From a virus, in IMG/VR virus record IMGVR_UViG_3300025127_006147, positions 124,001 through 188,000 of that record: a DNA stretch of 64,000 bases, one strand, 5' to 3'. The position numbers were made by a program, and so were the translations under genes. Below are positions 40,640 through 49,914 of the stretch, piece by piece; position 1 is the stretch's first letter; each line of letters opens with the position of its first letter. A model generated the notes under the pieces. That model saw only the letters and a program-made list of their open reading frames with translations. It did not search any database and was not told the origin of the DNA.

Positions 40640-41542
40640 ATGAAAAAAGTAATTGTAACTGGAGGGGCAGGATTTATAGGTTCTCACATAGTAGATGAAT
40701 TAATTAAAATGGGAGTACAAGTTACCATTATAGATAACTTCTCTACAGGTAAAGAAGAAAATGTTAATAAAGCAGCATATTGTTGGAAACAAGATTTGAC
40801 TACTATAGATATTGAATACTTAACTAAATTCATGGAAGGTGTTGATACAGTTTTTCATTTAGCTGCGTTACCTAGGGTACAACCTTCAATAGATGAACCT
40901 ATTGAGTATCACAATGTAAATGTTACAGTCACACATAATTTATTAGTTGCTGCTAAAAATGCTGATGTTAAAAAGTTTGTATTCAGTTCTTCAAGTTCGG
41001 TATATGGTGACGCTAAAAGGTTCCCAACACCCGAAGAGTACCCACTTAATCCAATCTCACCCTATGCAATGCATAAATTAATGGGTGAACAATACTGTAA
41101 ATTATTTAGTACATTGTACGGTATGAACACAGTTTCACTTAGGTATTTTAATGTTTACGGGGATAGAATGTCATTGGATGGTGCATACAGACTAGCAATC
41201 CCGATATTTGCTTCTCAAATCAAAGAAGGTAAACCTTGTACTATTAATAATGACGGAAACCAAAAAAGAGATTACGTTAATGTAAAAGATGTTGTTAAAG
41301 CTAACATAATGGTAGCTACTACAGATAAGTTATTTAAAGGTGATGTTTTTAACATTGGAAATGGTACTAATGTGTCCGTTAACGAATTAGTAGATATGAT
41401 GGGTGGTGAAAAATCCTATGGTAATGAAGTGATAGAACCCTTCCAAACTTTAGCTGATACCTCTAAAATTGATTTAGAATTAGACTGGAGACCGTCTACT
41501 AGCTTAAATCAATGGATAAAAAAATACATAAAATCTCTTTAA
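40640..41542 (+). CDS. NAD-dependent nucleotide-sugar epimerase
   Basis: A 300-residue extended short-chain dehydrogenase of the UDP-glucose 4-epimerase group. VTGGAGFIGSHIVDEL is the NAD-binding G-x-x-G-x-x-G; catalytic Ser in SSSSSVYGD and the Y-x-x-x-K in PYAMHKLMGE; YFNVYGDRM and RDYVNVKDVV follow. All motifs are intact. It starts on the base after ClpP B. With the cupin gene at 38978 it suggests a small sugar-modification pathway. Confidence 0.92.
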   Translation: MKKVIVTGGAGFIGSHIVDELIKMGVQVTIIDNFSTGKEENVNKAAYCWKQDLTTIDIEYLTKFMEGVDTVFHLAALPRVQPSIDEPIEYHNVNVTVTHNLLVAAKNADVKKFVFSSSSSVYGDAKRFPTPEEYPLNPISPYAMHKLMGEQYCKLFSTLYGMNTVSLRYFNVYGDRMSLDGAYRLAIPIFASQIKEGKPCTINNDGNQKRDYVNVKDVVKANIMVATTDKLFKGDVFNIGNGTNVSVNELVDMMGGEKSYGNEVIEPFQTLADTSKIDLELDWRPSTSLNQWIKKYIKSL

Positions 41543-41543
41543 A

Positions 41544-42008
41544 ATGTTTGATAGATATATAAAATTTTTAGATAAAATAGTAGAAAAATTTAATAATAAA
41601 GATAAGATATTAGGGTTTTTAAAATCCAATAAATGGAAAATAATAATATTTTTCTTTTTATTTAAAACTATTGAAACAATGTATGTAGTTTATGATAGGG
41701 GACATTGTATTAATTGTGAAATTGTAACTAAAGAAAAAATAGAAAGTCTTGAAGGTGATACTGAAAAGTTAATAGAGTTTACCAATCAAGAATTAGTATT
41801 CGTACCATACACTAACATTAAAACTTACTTAATAGACCTTATAATACCACTTATTTTAAACCTAGGAACTATGTTCATAGGACTTTCAATAATTTATGTT
41901 TTATATATGATAAGTATAAAATTACTTAAGGCTTTGAGAGTTAGGGTAAACGAAAAAATAAAAAACCGAATGGAAGAAGAATTAAAAAAACAACAAAGAA
42001 AAAAATGA
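41544..42008 (+). CDS. Membrane protein, unknown
   Basis: A 154-residue protein with membrane helices at about 30-48 and 95-122, a CINC pair in the loop between (GHCINCEIVTK) and a long basic helical tail (VNEKIKNRMEEELKKQQRKK). No family is recognised. It overlaps the next gene by four bases. Confidence 0.7.
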   Translation: MFDRYIKFLDKIVEKFNNKDKILGFLKSNKWKIIIFFFLFKTIETMYVVYDRGHCINCEIVTKEKIESLEGDTEKLIEFTNQELVFVPYTNIKTYLIDLIIPLILNLGTMFIGLSIIYVLYMISIKLLKALRVRVNEKIKNRMEEELKKQQRKK

Positions 42009-42508
42009 AATACGGAGGACTTAAGTTAACTAACAAAGAAATAAAAAAAAGAAGAAAAAAAGCTGATAAATACTTTGCTTCATTAGGTATTAATCCTGAC
42101 ACTAAAGGTAATATGCATCAAGAAAGAATCTTAGATAGAAAACCAGTTTATAAACCTAAAGGAGATGTTGCAAATGCACAATCTATGATTGAGGTGGATT
42201 GTTATTTATTCTATACCCATATTGAAATAACAATGCAAGTGGGAGATGACACTTATGTTTTTTACGGGAACTCTGGTGGTGTAGGACTTCCTGGAGGAAT
42301 GACCCAAGTAGGTAATACAACCTATAATGATTTAGATACTTTACTAGCAACTACAACTTTTGGTGTGTTCTTTGCTGGTGATGAAGGAGGTGCAGTTGAA
42401 ATAACTTGGGGTAGTCATGGTAATTGTGTTGGTGCGGGTACAGCAGATTGTTTCCCTTGTTGTGCGGGGTCTTTTGGTGGTAGTGGTAACTGGGTTAAAA
42501 AAAATTAA
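42005..42508 (+). CDS. Glycine-rich hypothetical protein
   Basis: A 167-residue protein: basic N-terminus (LTNKEIKKRRKKADKYFASL), a beta domain with YVFYGNSGGVGLPGGMTQVG, and a Cys-rich end (GTADCFPCCAGSFGGSGNW). The S-G-G-V-G-L-P-G-G turn recalls small beta-barrel families but is not diagnostic. Function unknown. Confidence 0.65.
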   Translation: MKYGGLKLTNKEIKKRRKKADKYFASLGINPDTKGNMHQERILDRKPVYKPKGDVANAQSMIEVDCYLFYTHIEITMQVGDDTYVFYGNSGGVGLPGGMTQVGNTTYNDLDTLLATTTFGVFFAGDEGGAVEITWGSHGNCVGAGTADCFPCCAGSFGGSGNWVKKN

Positions 42509-42520
42509 AAAATAAAAGAA

Positions 42521-42937
42521 ATGAGAATAATAACTGAACACGGAGACATGATAATTTCATTATATGATGAAACTCCTATAACTACTAAAAATTTTAAAAA
42601 TTTAGTTAATAATAATTTTTATAAAGATTTAAATTTCCATAGAGTCATTCCAGGTTTTGTAGTACAAGGAGGATGTCCAAACGGTAACGGTTCAGGTGGA
42701 CCAGGTTATAATATAAAATGTGAATGTGATAGTGAAAAACAGTATCATGATAAAGGTATATTGTCTATGGCACACAGAGGTAAAGATACTGGTGGTTCAC
42801 AATTCTTTATTTGTCTTAATAGACACACCACAGAACATTTAGATGGGCTACATACGTGTTTTGGAAAAATAGTAAAAGGTATAGAAATACTTGACAAAAT
42901 AAAACAAGGTGATAAATTTAGTGTAGTAAAAAAATAG
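42521..42937 (+). CDS. Cyclophilin-type peptidyl-prolyl isomerase
   Basis: A 138-residue short cyclophilin that speeds proline isomerisation. Core motifs: FHRVIPGFVVQGGCPNGNGS, GILSMAHRGKDTGGSQFFIC and HLDGLHTCFGKIVKGIEILD. Catalytic Arg (in FHRV) and the SQFFI motif are present. No signal peptide, so cytoplasmic. One of several chaperone or redox genes of this phage (DnaJ, ClpP, Trx, Grx). Confidence 0.93.
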   Translation: MRIITEHGDMIISLYDETPITTKNFKNLVNNNFYKDLNFHRVIPGFVVQGGCPNGNGSGGPGYNIKCECDSEKQYHDKGILSMAHRGKDTGGSQFFICLNRHTTEHLDGLHTCFGKIVKGIEILDKIKQGDKFSVVKK

Positions 42938-42940
42938 ATT

Positions 42941-43438
42941 ATGGAGAAACCTGAAATTTTTATGTATACAATGCCAACCTGTGGTTATTGTGCAAAAATG
43001 AAACAAGAATTAAATGAGGCTGGTGTCTCATACATTGAAAGAGATTATAAAGAGTATAAAGAAGATTGGGACCATATTAAATCCCTAACTAGAAGTGCTG
43101 TATTCCCAACCTTTACTGTAGGTAATGAGTATCTCATCCCCAATAGAGATTTTAATAGTCCACAAGAAGCGATACAGTCGTTACAGTATTACCAGACTGT
43201 AAAACATAGAGCACAAACAATTGAAGATGTGGTAGAACTTGTTAAAAATAATATGTACATGACAAAAATGTTAGTTGATAAAGTAGATGTTATTCTACAA
43301 AAACTCCAAAAAGAAGAAGAACAAAAAAAACATTTTGAAGAGTTACAAAAAAGAAGACGAGAGAGTGTAGAAAAAAATAAAAAAATGGCAGAGTCTCTAA
43401 AATTAAAAAGACAAGGTTTAGACCCTTCTGATTTATAA
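42941..43438 (+). CDS. Glutaredoxin with C-terminal coiled coil
   Basis: A 165-residue protein: an N-terminal glutaredoxin (FMYTMPTCGYCAKMKQELNE, active site CGYC, cis-Pro loop AVFPTFTVGN) followed by a 75-residue charged helical tail. The fusion is unusual and might serve oligomerisation or partner binding. Confidence 0.85.
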   Translation: MEKPEIFMYTMPTCGYCAKMKQELNEAGVSYIERDYKEYKEDWDHIKSLTRSAVFPTFTVGNEYLIPNRDFNSPQEAIQSLQYYQTVKHRAQTIEDVVELVKNNMYMTKMLVDKVDVILQKLQKEEEQKKHFEELQKRRRESVEKNKKMAESLKLKRQGLDPSDL

Positions 43439-43443
43439 ATAAG

Positions 43444-43451
43444 TATTTATT
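43444..43451 (+). promoter_or_regulatory. TATTTATT late-promoter-like octamer, 3 bases from ATG
   Basis: TATTTATT, TAC, then the ATG at 43455. It marks the switch from the metabolic run to late genes. Confidence 0.5.
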
Positions 43452-43454
43452 TAC

Positions 43455-43592
43455 ATGAAAGTACATGTACCCATGATTATAAGACATTTAACCAGTAACC
43501 AATTACTAGTTGCGGTACCTGATTACCCCAGACCCTTAGTTATGTCATATGAACAATTCGAAAGAGAACAAAGAAAATACGGACAACATTAA
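43455..43592 (+). CDS. Small hypothetical protein
   Basis: A 45-residue protein (MKVHVPMIIRHLTSNQLLVA ... YEQFEREQRKYGQH). Supported by the octamer exactly three bases upstream. Its last 44 bases overlap the next gene in another frame. Function unknown. Confidence 0.55.
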   Translation: MKVHVPMIIRHLTSNQLLVAVPDYPRPLVMSYEQFEREQRKYGQH

Positions 43593-43812
43593 ATCACTTG
43601 AAAATCAAAATAAAATATTTGATAAAATAGTAGAGTGTATTCTTAAAGACCAAATTAAAGAGAGGTCAGACCTTAAACTTTTTGGTATCACCGAACCACA
43701 ACTACAAAAAGAAGTTTTGTGGGCACTTTTTGAAGAAAAGGTGGTTACTACAGAAAACAAAAAAGAAAAACATAGATTAATCAATAAATTTCATAGAGCG
43801 AATCTTCTATAG
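43549..43812 (+). CDS. Hypothetical protein
   Basis: An 87-residue hydrophilic helical protein (ENQNKIFDKIVECILKDQIK, FGITEPQLQKEVLWALFEEK). The start overlaps the preceding small gene. Unknown function. Confidence 0.65.
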   Translation: MNNSKENKENTDNIKSLENQNKIFDKIVECILKDQIKERSDLKLFGITEPQLQKEVLWALFEEKVVTTENKKEKHRLINKFHRANLL

Positions 43813-43819
43813 TCTCAGA

Positions 43820-43827
43820 TATTTATG
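43820..43827 (+). promoter_or_regulatory. TATTTATG late-promoter-like octamer, 4 bases from ATG
   Basis: TATTTATG, ATTA, then the ATG at 43832 of the giant PPK2 protein. Confidence 0.55.
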
Positions 43828-43831
43828 ATTA

Positions 43832-46800
43832 ATGAGACAAAATTCACCACATATCAAAGAAAATATTGACCCAGAGTTACAATGGGCTATAGATAATCAA
43901 TATCGCACAAATCCTGAATTGAGAGATGAAATTTTAGATTATTTAAGTGATGATGATTTAGATTCATACATTGTTAATGTGGAACATGGGGACGTAAAAT
44001 TTAAATTACCACCAGAAAAAATATTAGAAAAACTGACAGGACTATCCGATTTAGGTAATGTAGTAACTACAATGCGGGGAGGGAATGGTGTAGCTATAAT
44101 AACCGATAAAAATTTAGTAGTTAAGATTACGGGAGATAAAGCAGAATATATAACAGCTAAAGAACTTGAGGGTATTAATAGTAAACACATAGTTAAAGTT
44201 CATGAAAGTAAAGTTATAGACCCAGACGACCAGAGTATTTATACCGAAGATAGTAAACCAGCATATTTAATTATAATGGATAAAGTAGATTCTCCCACAC
44301 CCCAACAAGAAAAGGATTGGTTTGATTGTTGTTGTAGTGAGGATAAACCCATATATGTAGATTTTACTGACCCTAATGGTGATGCTGTAGTACATCCACC
44401 AGTGGATGATTATGATAAATGTAATAAGATTTATGATGATATAATGAATATTAGGAAAGAGGTTGAAAAGACAGGGAGAAGATGGGTAGACATCGGTATA
44501 GATAATGTAGGGATGAAGGATGGTAATTACGTGTTAATTGATTTGGGAACAAATGACCCACTACCACTTACTGAAAGTAAAAAAATTATAAACGAAGGAT
44601 TTTTTGACATCCTTAGTAATCTTTTTAAAAGACCAGAACAAAAAAGTGACACTCCTGACGAGTTAAATCAATACCTACAACAACTACAGGATACTCTGGA
44701 TGAAAATGAAATTTATGATGAACAAGTTTCCAAGTTAGTCGACCAGTTAAAAGATTCAGATTATATAGACCTGGTAGATTTCCCTACCATGTTAAGAGGA
44801 TTAGAAAACAAACTTTTAAAAAGTGGAGAAAATAATGAAATAGTTATAGACTATTTGACTAGGTTAAATAACTCTTTACCTAAAAGAGCTAAATACGAAA
44901 AGAAATTATTACAAGGTCAAGTACCACAAGATAGTGAGTATTACGATGAGGTAGAACAAGAAAAATCTAGGATACCCAAAAAAATATTTAAAACTGAAAA
45001 AGAACTATTACAGATAGAGTTATTAAAACTACAAGAATGGGTTAAGAAAAATAACGTACCCGTTGCGGTAGTATTTGAAGGTAGAGATACTGCGGGTAAA
45101 GGTTCGACAATCAAAAAGTTAACAGAATATTTAGACCCTAAATATTTTAATATTGTCGCATTAGGAATTCCTAGTGAAGACGAAAAAAAGAACTGGTTTA
45201 AGAGATATGAAAAATATATTGAACCAGGAAAGATAACTTTTTTTGATAGGAGTTGGTATAACAGAGGAATAGTAGAACCAGTGATGGGTTATTCTTCAAA
45301 AGAAGAGTACGAACAGTTTATGAAAGAAGTTGTTCCTTTTGAAAAAAGTTTATTAAGTAGAGGTGTAGTATTGATTAAGTTCTGGTTATCAATCACTCAA
45401 GGAAAACAAGAACAAAGATTTACAATTAGACAACAATCTCCACTTAAATATTGGAAGTACTCTCCAAACGATGAAGCTTCCAGAGAAAAATGGGATGAAT
45501 ATACTGACTACAAAGAAAGAGTATTAAAGGATACTTCTCACAGTGGTGCACCTTGGGTGGTTCTAGATTCTAATGATAAAAGAATGTCTGCTTTAAATGC
45601 TATGAGACATGTGTTAGACCAAGTAGATTATGATGGTAAAGATACTGAAACGGTTCGACCAAAATATCCTGAAGCTATTAGTACCATTAGAAGAAGATTA
45701 GACGAACAAAGTGAAGAGGAAGTTAAGTTTACAAAAAGTGCAGAGAGAGTATTAAACACTGCGTGGTCCATGTCGAAAGATTCAAATCATAAGTTTACAG
45801 AGTTTAGGTCAGTCTTAGTTAAATTTTTTAACATACCTCTTACTACCGCTGAAGAGTTAACTTTTTTATGTAAATACAATATAGCAAGGGGTAATGAAAA
45901 AGTAGAAGAATGGGTTATACCCTACATTTATGAATCCACAGTTTACGTTTATGGTGATTATGACACAGAATCTTATTATGATGAGTGTGATGAAGAAGGT
46001 ATGAGTGGAGCTTATGGGCAGGAGTGTGAATGTCTTGAGGGTGAAATTATGGATGAAGACGAGGCGGAATACAGACCTTGTGATGAACAGGAGTTAGAGG
46101 ATATCCACTATGATGATGAGTGTGAGTGTAATAATTGGGAAGACCCAACAATAGAATTATATTATTATCCAATATATAGAAAAACAGTATACAGTACATC
46201 TGACCCAAATGAGTTAGGGTGTGTATACGACAGTCACCATGACCTAGATGATTATGTTAATTGTCTAGAAGTTGACGATGAACTAGTACAAGTAATGAGT
46301 GAAGAGCATGAAGATGATACTGATAGGGTCATTGAAGATGAGTTCGAATGGGATAAAGACCAAACAATAGTGGATTCATGGGAGTATGAGATAGACACGG
46401 ATGAATGGTCAGGGAGTTATATGATAAATAAAATAAATGAAATATATCCTGATAAACCAACTAAACTTAACGAACAACAGATGTCTTTGTTTCCAACTGG
46501 AGAATGGAGACTACCAGTGGGTGAAGAAGATGAATTAGAAAAGTTAGAAAGAATGTTACCCGAATCTATAGTCAAGATAATATTTGAACGATGGGACAAA
46601 GAAGAACCTCTTAGAATGGATGATAGGGATTTTAAGTTGTTTGGCCTACCTAAAGATGAGAGATTATTATTATTTTTAATAGTGAGGTACTTACAAAATA
46701 CCACCAGACCTATTCCTGTTGGTAGAGTGTGGGACTGTGATGATTTAGTTTCCTTATTTAATGATGAAGATAGGAGCACAGCACAAAAGTATTTGTGTGA

Positions 46801-48838
46801 AGAAGACTTTGATTATGAGAGTATGTACGGATATGATGAGTGGTACGATGGGATGTTGGATAACTTAGACGATATGAGTTGGAAATATATTACCACTTTA
46901 CTAGGTGTAGATAAATCTACAGCAGAAAAACTTTTAGATGATAGTTACACAACTGAAGAAGAGGGAGAGATATGGAGAGAAAAAGAAGATGATATTGATA
47001 GGATTAAAGACTTAATGAGGTGGGCCAATGAACGTGCAGCAGCTGCCACTACCTTTTCTGCTATTAGACAAGATATTAAAGATGAAATAGAAGAACATTT
47101 TGAAAATGAAGGAAAATTTGAGTACGACCATAATGGTAGTATTGTATATGAAATTAAAGGAGATTTAAAAGATTACGTACAAGACCCCGACACTTGGGAC
47201 AACATAGAAAGATTTAATAACCATGAAGAGTTTAGAGATAGACACTTACAGGATATTTTATATGATTTTGACTTAAGGTATAAAGGTCGTGACGGATTTC
47301 AACAAAGTCTTTCTGATGTAATATTCAATTTATTCATGGAAAATGATTTTGCAATTTGGTGGGATAGTGAAAAAGATTATTTAGATATTGACGGTAAATT
47401 TACAGACGGTTACTGGTACCCAGACTATGACTTTAATCAAGATTTTAGGGAGTACATGATGGAGGAATATTATGACGAACTAAGAGGAAATATAAATGAA
47501 CAAAAAAATTACGATGCTGAGATAGAACTAACGAGTAATGACGCTTACATTGAAGAAACACCAATTACAAAACAAGAAGCTACTATTCTTAATTTAGTAT
47601 TGGATAGATTTTCTATAGAAGAACTTAATGAATTAGTGTCAAATGATGTAGCAGAAATAGGGAGTGATGTTGAAAATAAGTGGATAAATTTTGTTAAGTT
47701 AATCGGTGAAACGGCAAATACTCCAGAAACATTTACTAAAAGTACCAGATGGGCAAAATGGATGTTGGATAACCTTGATAAAGCAGAGTATGAAAATGAA
47801 GAAGGTGAAATTAATATTGATTTTAATAATGTGGACATTCTAACTAAAAATTACCCATCGGTTTATGAAGTAGAAGGAGATGAACGTATATGGCAACAAG
47901 AATATAGAAAAGCTACAGTACACATACCAGCATTTGATAGTGAAGATGCAAACAATAGAGGTCAAAATAGTTTCTGGGAATATGACCCTGACTTTGAAAC
48001 TTATGATTATGGGGATATGGACCCTGATTATTTTGATGTTGGAGATATCCAACATTACAATGTTTTAAAAGAACAAATCATAGATACTGAAAATTTACCA
48101 GAAGAAGAGATAAGTCCTGACTTAGTTGAAGGTGACAAAGTATTTGTGTGGGATATAACACCTGACCCCGTACCACCAGGTGGAACTTCTAACATTATCC
48201 CTTCTACAGTTATTGGGGTGGTGACAGAAGTAATGCCAGATGATATACAACAGAGAAGAGGTGAGTACCGAGGAGGTATAAAATACATTATAGACACTTC
48301 TTCAGGTTTGATAGGACTATACCAAGGAGTGGAAGATTATAACCATTATGCCGATGATGGTGGAGGTAGAGATAAGTGGGTTAAACTAAACAAACAAAAC
48401 CTACAAGAGATTAAAAAAATCACCGACCTCAAGAACATTGAAAGACAAAAAGATTTTACATTAAAAAAATCTTTTATGGAATCAATAAACAATTTAACCG
48501 AAAAAGATATTACACCAATTAAAGAAAGTGTGGTAGAAAGTAGAGTTATATTATTTAATTACTTAGATGGAATCACAAAAACGAATCTAATAAAAGAAGA
48601 AGAGTTACCTAACCTTTTAATTGGTGGTAGAACCTGGACTGATAGACTTACAGTATCCAATTCAATAGATTTAGATGACATCAAGGAAAACTCTAATAAG
48701 GTAAGAGATATCATATTTAATAATACAAAACTAAAATTAGATAACCCTTCCTTTATTGAAACTAAAAGAGATTTGTTAGAGACAGCTAAACAAACTGTAA
48801 CTCTCTGGAAAGAAACTTCAAATACTATTTCTAAGTAG
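43832..48838 (+). CDS. Giant polyprotein: kinase-like domain + PPK2 polyphosphate kinase + repeats
   Basis: A 1668-residue protein. MRQNSPHIKENID has I-K-E at the N-terminus. Residues about 60-250: degenerate protein-kinase fold (VVKITGDKAEYITAKELEGI; WVDIGIDNVGM as catalytic loop; YVLIDLG for DFG). I-N-E at 253. Residues about 385-615: intact PPK2 with VFEGRDTAGKGSTIKKL (Walker A), ITFFDRSWYNRGIVEPVMGY (Walker B) and IRQQSPLKYWKYSPND. L-D-E-Q at 623, L-N-E-Q at 879, I-N-E-Q at 1221 and L-K-E-Q at 1412 fall between later segments. One segment is acidic and Cys-rich (about 720-770). After 1412 there is a GD module (LVEGDKVFVWDI). PPK2 moves phosphate between polyphosphate and nucleotides. Packaging and cleavage at L/I-x-E are inferred. 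Confidence 0.85.
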   Translation: MRQNSPHIKENIDPELQWAIDNQYRTNPELRDEILDYLSDDDLDSYIVNVEHGDVKFKLPPEKILEKLTGLSDLGNVVTTMRGGNGVAIITDKNLVVKITGDKAEYITAKELEGINSKHIVKVHESKVIDPDDQSIYTEDSKPAYLIIMDKVDSPTPQQEKDWFDCCCSEDKPIYVDFTDPNGDAVVHPPVDDYDKCNKIYDDIMNIRKEVEKTGRRWVDIGIDNVGMKDGNYVLIDLGTNDPLPLTESKKIINEGFFDILSNLFKRPEQKSDTPDELNQYLQQLQDTLDENEIYDEQVSKLVDQLKDSDYIDLVDFPTMLRGLENKLLKSGENNEIVIDYLTRLNNSLPKRAKYEKKLLQGQVPQDSEYYDEVEQEKSRIPKKIFKTEKELLQIELLKLQEWVKKNNVPVAVVFEGRDTAGKGSTIKKLTEYLDPKYFNIVALGIPSEDEKKNWFKRYEKYIEPGKITFFDRSWYNRGIVEPVMGYSSKEEYEQFMKEVVPFEKSLLSRGVVLIKFWLSITQGKQEQRFTIRQQSPLKYWKYSPNDEASREKWDEYTDYKERVLKDTSHSGAPWVVLDSNDKRMSALNAMRHVLDQVDYDGKDTETVRPKYPEAISTIRRRLDEQSEEEVKFTKSAERVLNTAWSMSKDSNHKFTEFRSVLVKFFNIPLTTAEELTFLCKYNIARGNEKVEEWVIPYIYESTVYVYGDYDTESYYDECDEEGMSGAYGQECECLEGEIMDEDEAEYRPCDEQELEDIHYDDECECNNWEDPTIELYYYPIYRKTVYSTSDPNELGCVYDSHHDLDDYVNCLEVDDELVQVMSEEHEDDTDRVIEDEFEWDKDQTIVDSWEYEIDTDEWSGSYMINKINEIYPDKPTKLNEQQMSLFPTGEWRLPVGEEDELEKLERMLPESIVKIIFERWDKEEPLRMDDRDFKLFGLPKDERLLLFLIVRYLQNTTRPIPVGRVWDCDDLVSLFNDEDRSTAQKYLCEEDFDYESMYGYDEWYDGMLDNLDDMSWKYITTLLGVDKSTAEKLLDDSYTTEEEGEIWREKEDDIDRIKDLMRWANERAAAATTFSAIRQDIKDEIEEHFENEGKFEYDHNGSIVYEIKGDLKDYVQDPDTWDNIERFNNHEEFRDRHLQDILYDFDLRYKGRDGFQQSLSDVIFNLFMENDFAIWWDSEKDYLDIDGKFTDGYWYPDYDFNQDFREYMMEEYYDELRGNINEQKNYDAEIELTSNDAYIEETPITKQEATILNLVLDRFSIEELNELVSNDVAEIGSDVENKWINFVKLIGETANTPETFTKSTRWAKWMLDNLDKAEYENEEGEINIDFNNVDILTKNYPSVYEVEGDERIWQQEYRKATVHIPAFDSEDANNRGQNSFWEYDPDFETYDYGDMDPDYFDVGDIQHYNVLKEQIIDTENLPEEEISPDLVEGDKVFVWDITPDPVPPGGTSNIIPSTVIGVVTEVMPDDIQQRRGEYRGGIKYIIDTSSGLIGLYQGVEDYNHYADDGGGRDKWVKLNKQNLQEIKKITDLKNIERQKDFTLKKSFMESINNLTEKDITPIKESVVESRVILFNYLDGITKTNLIKEEELPNLLIGGRTWTDRLTVSNSIDLDDIKENSNKVRDIIFNNTKLKLDNPSFIETKRDLLETAKQTVTLWKETSNTISK

Positions 48839-49387
48839 TATCCTGGTATTCCATATACTAATCAAAATTATAAAAGCTATTTCAGCAACTCCATAACTAG
48901 GGAAAGGTATAACCAGTAATGAGGTAAGTAACATTAAAGTTCCCATACCCACAGAGAAAATCCCTTTCTTTAAATAATTTAAAGACCTTACAATTCCAAA
49001 CATAAAAACAAAAAGGTTGTAACCACAAAAGAAAATTAGAGCCACAATTTTGTGGGTCCAGTGATAAGACATATCTATTACCGCAGTTAGGACTAAACAT
49101 AACACCGATACTCTTAGTATTATTTTTAATAAAGGTTTCCATGGTTCTCTCTTTATAAGTTCCTTTATCCTATACTCTCCATTTAACCACAATCCTAAAG
49201 ATATAGCGATTAAAGACCAAAACCATATTTTAGAAGTTTGGGTGGAGATACCGAACTTTGAAAGGGGTTCACTTTGAATGTTAAAGTCTGGTAATAAAAA
49301 GTAACACAGGAGAGGTGCTGTCATACCTATAATGATAGAAATGATTATATAAATTCTTCTTAACCTTTTTATTTTTTTATAATCCAA
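48818..49387 (-). CDS. DUF998-like membrane protein
   Basis: A 189-residue protein with six hydrophobic segments (for example IYIIISIIIGMTAPLLCYFL and YGVAEIAFIILISIWNTRIL). Size and pattern match the DUF998/FrrS-like six-helix membrane family, an assignment of moderate strength. Its 3' end overlaps the giant gene by 21 bases in convergent orientation. Function unknown. The 112 bases upstream hold GTTAAC repeats and no clear promoter. Confidence 0.7.
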   Translation of the reverse strand: MDYKKIKRLRRIYIIISIIIGMTAPLLCYFLLPDFNIQSEPLSKFGISTQTSKIWFWSLIAISLGLWLNGEYRIKELIKREPWKPLLKIILRVSVLCLVLTAVIDMSYHWTHKIVALIFFCGYNLFVFMFGIVRSLNYLKKGIFSVGMGTLMLLTSLLVIPFPSYGVAEIAFIILISIWNTRILLRNSI

Positions 49388-49499
49388 AACTCATGTAATG
49401 TGTTAACATTTTGTTAACGTAAAATTAACTTAATAATTTAATATTAGTAACCCCCATAAGGTATGTATTGTTAGAAATAAAATAAATAAAAAAAAGATA

Positions 49500-49736
49500 A
49501 TGGAAAGAAAAAAAATTGATATAACCCCACTAGTATATGTTACACTTATGATTGTAGTATTTTTATTAGGGTCCTGTAGTACATCAAAAAGAGTTGTACC
49601 AGCAGCAAAGTATCAAAAGTCTACATGTTGTAAATCTGACACGACTTCATGGAATGGTCTTAAGATTAGTGACTATGAAAGTCAGGGAGGATTCAATTAC
49701 CTGGAAGATATTATAAAAATATCAAAGAAAAAATAA
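49500..49736 (+). CDS. Lipoprotein
   Basis: A 78-residue protein with a lipoprotein signal: hydrophobic helix VYVTLMIVVFLLG and lipobox LGSC (Cys at about residue 25), followed by STSKRVVPAAKYQKSTCC. Small lipoproteins in phages act as o-spanins or superinfection blockers; no further evidence here. Confidence 0.75.
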   Translation: MERKKIDITPLVYVTLMIVVFLLGSCSTSKRVVPAAKYQKSTCCKSDTTSWNGLKISDYESQGGFNYLEDIIKISKKK

Positions 49737-49743
49737 GTTTACC

Positions 49744-49774
49744 TTGACGGTTTATAAAATTATACCTATATTTG
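49744..49774 (+). promoter_or_regulatory. Bacteroidota-type promoter of RNA candidate 2
   Basis: TTG (49744-49746), 20 bases, TATATTTG (49767-49774). Transcription would start near 49781. No protein gene follows, only structured RNA up to the terminator at 50148. Confidence 0.85.
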
Positions 49775-49914
49775 TTATGTCAAATGACAAACCGATTGAT
49801 AAAAGTGAAAGAAGGTTTTAACTAACGTATTAAGGCACAACAATCTATACAAGGAAGGAGTTACGCAATGATATCTGGAACTACGTAACTTTAAAAAAGA
49901 ACCTTCCTTTATAA

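Noticed and set aside
49777-49821. A 14-codon open frame starting two bases after the TATATTTG element
   Set aside because: It lies inside the structured RNA, ends after 14 codons and has no family resemblance; more likely chance than a leader peptide.
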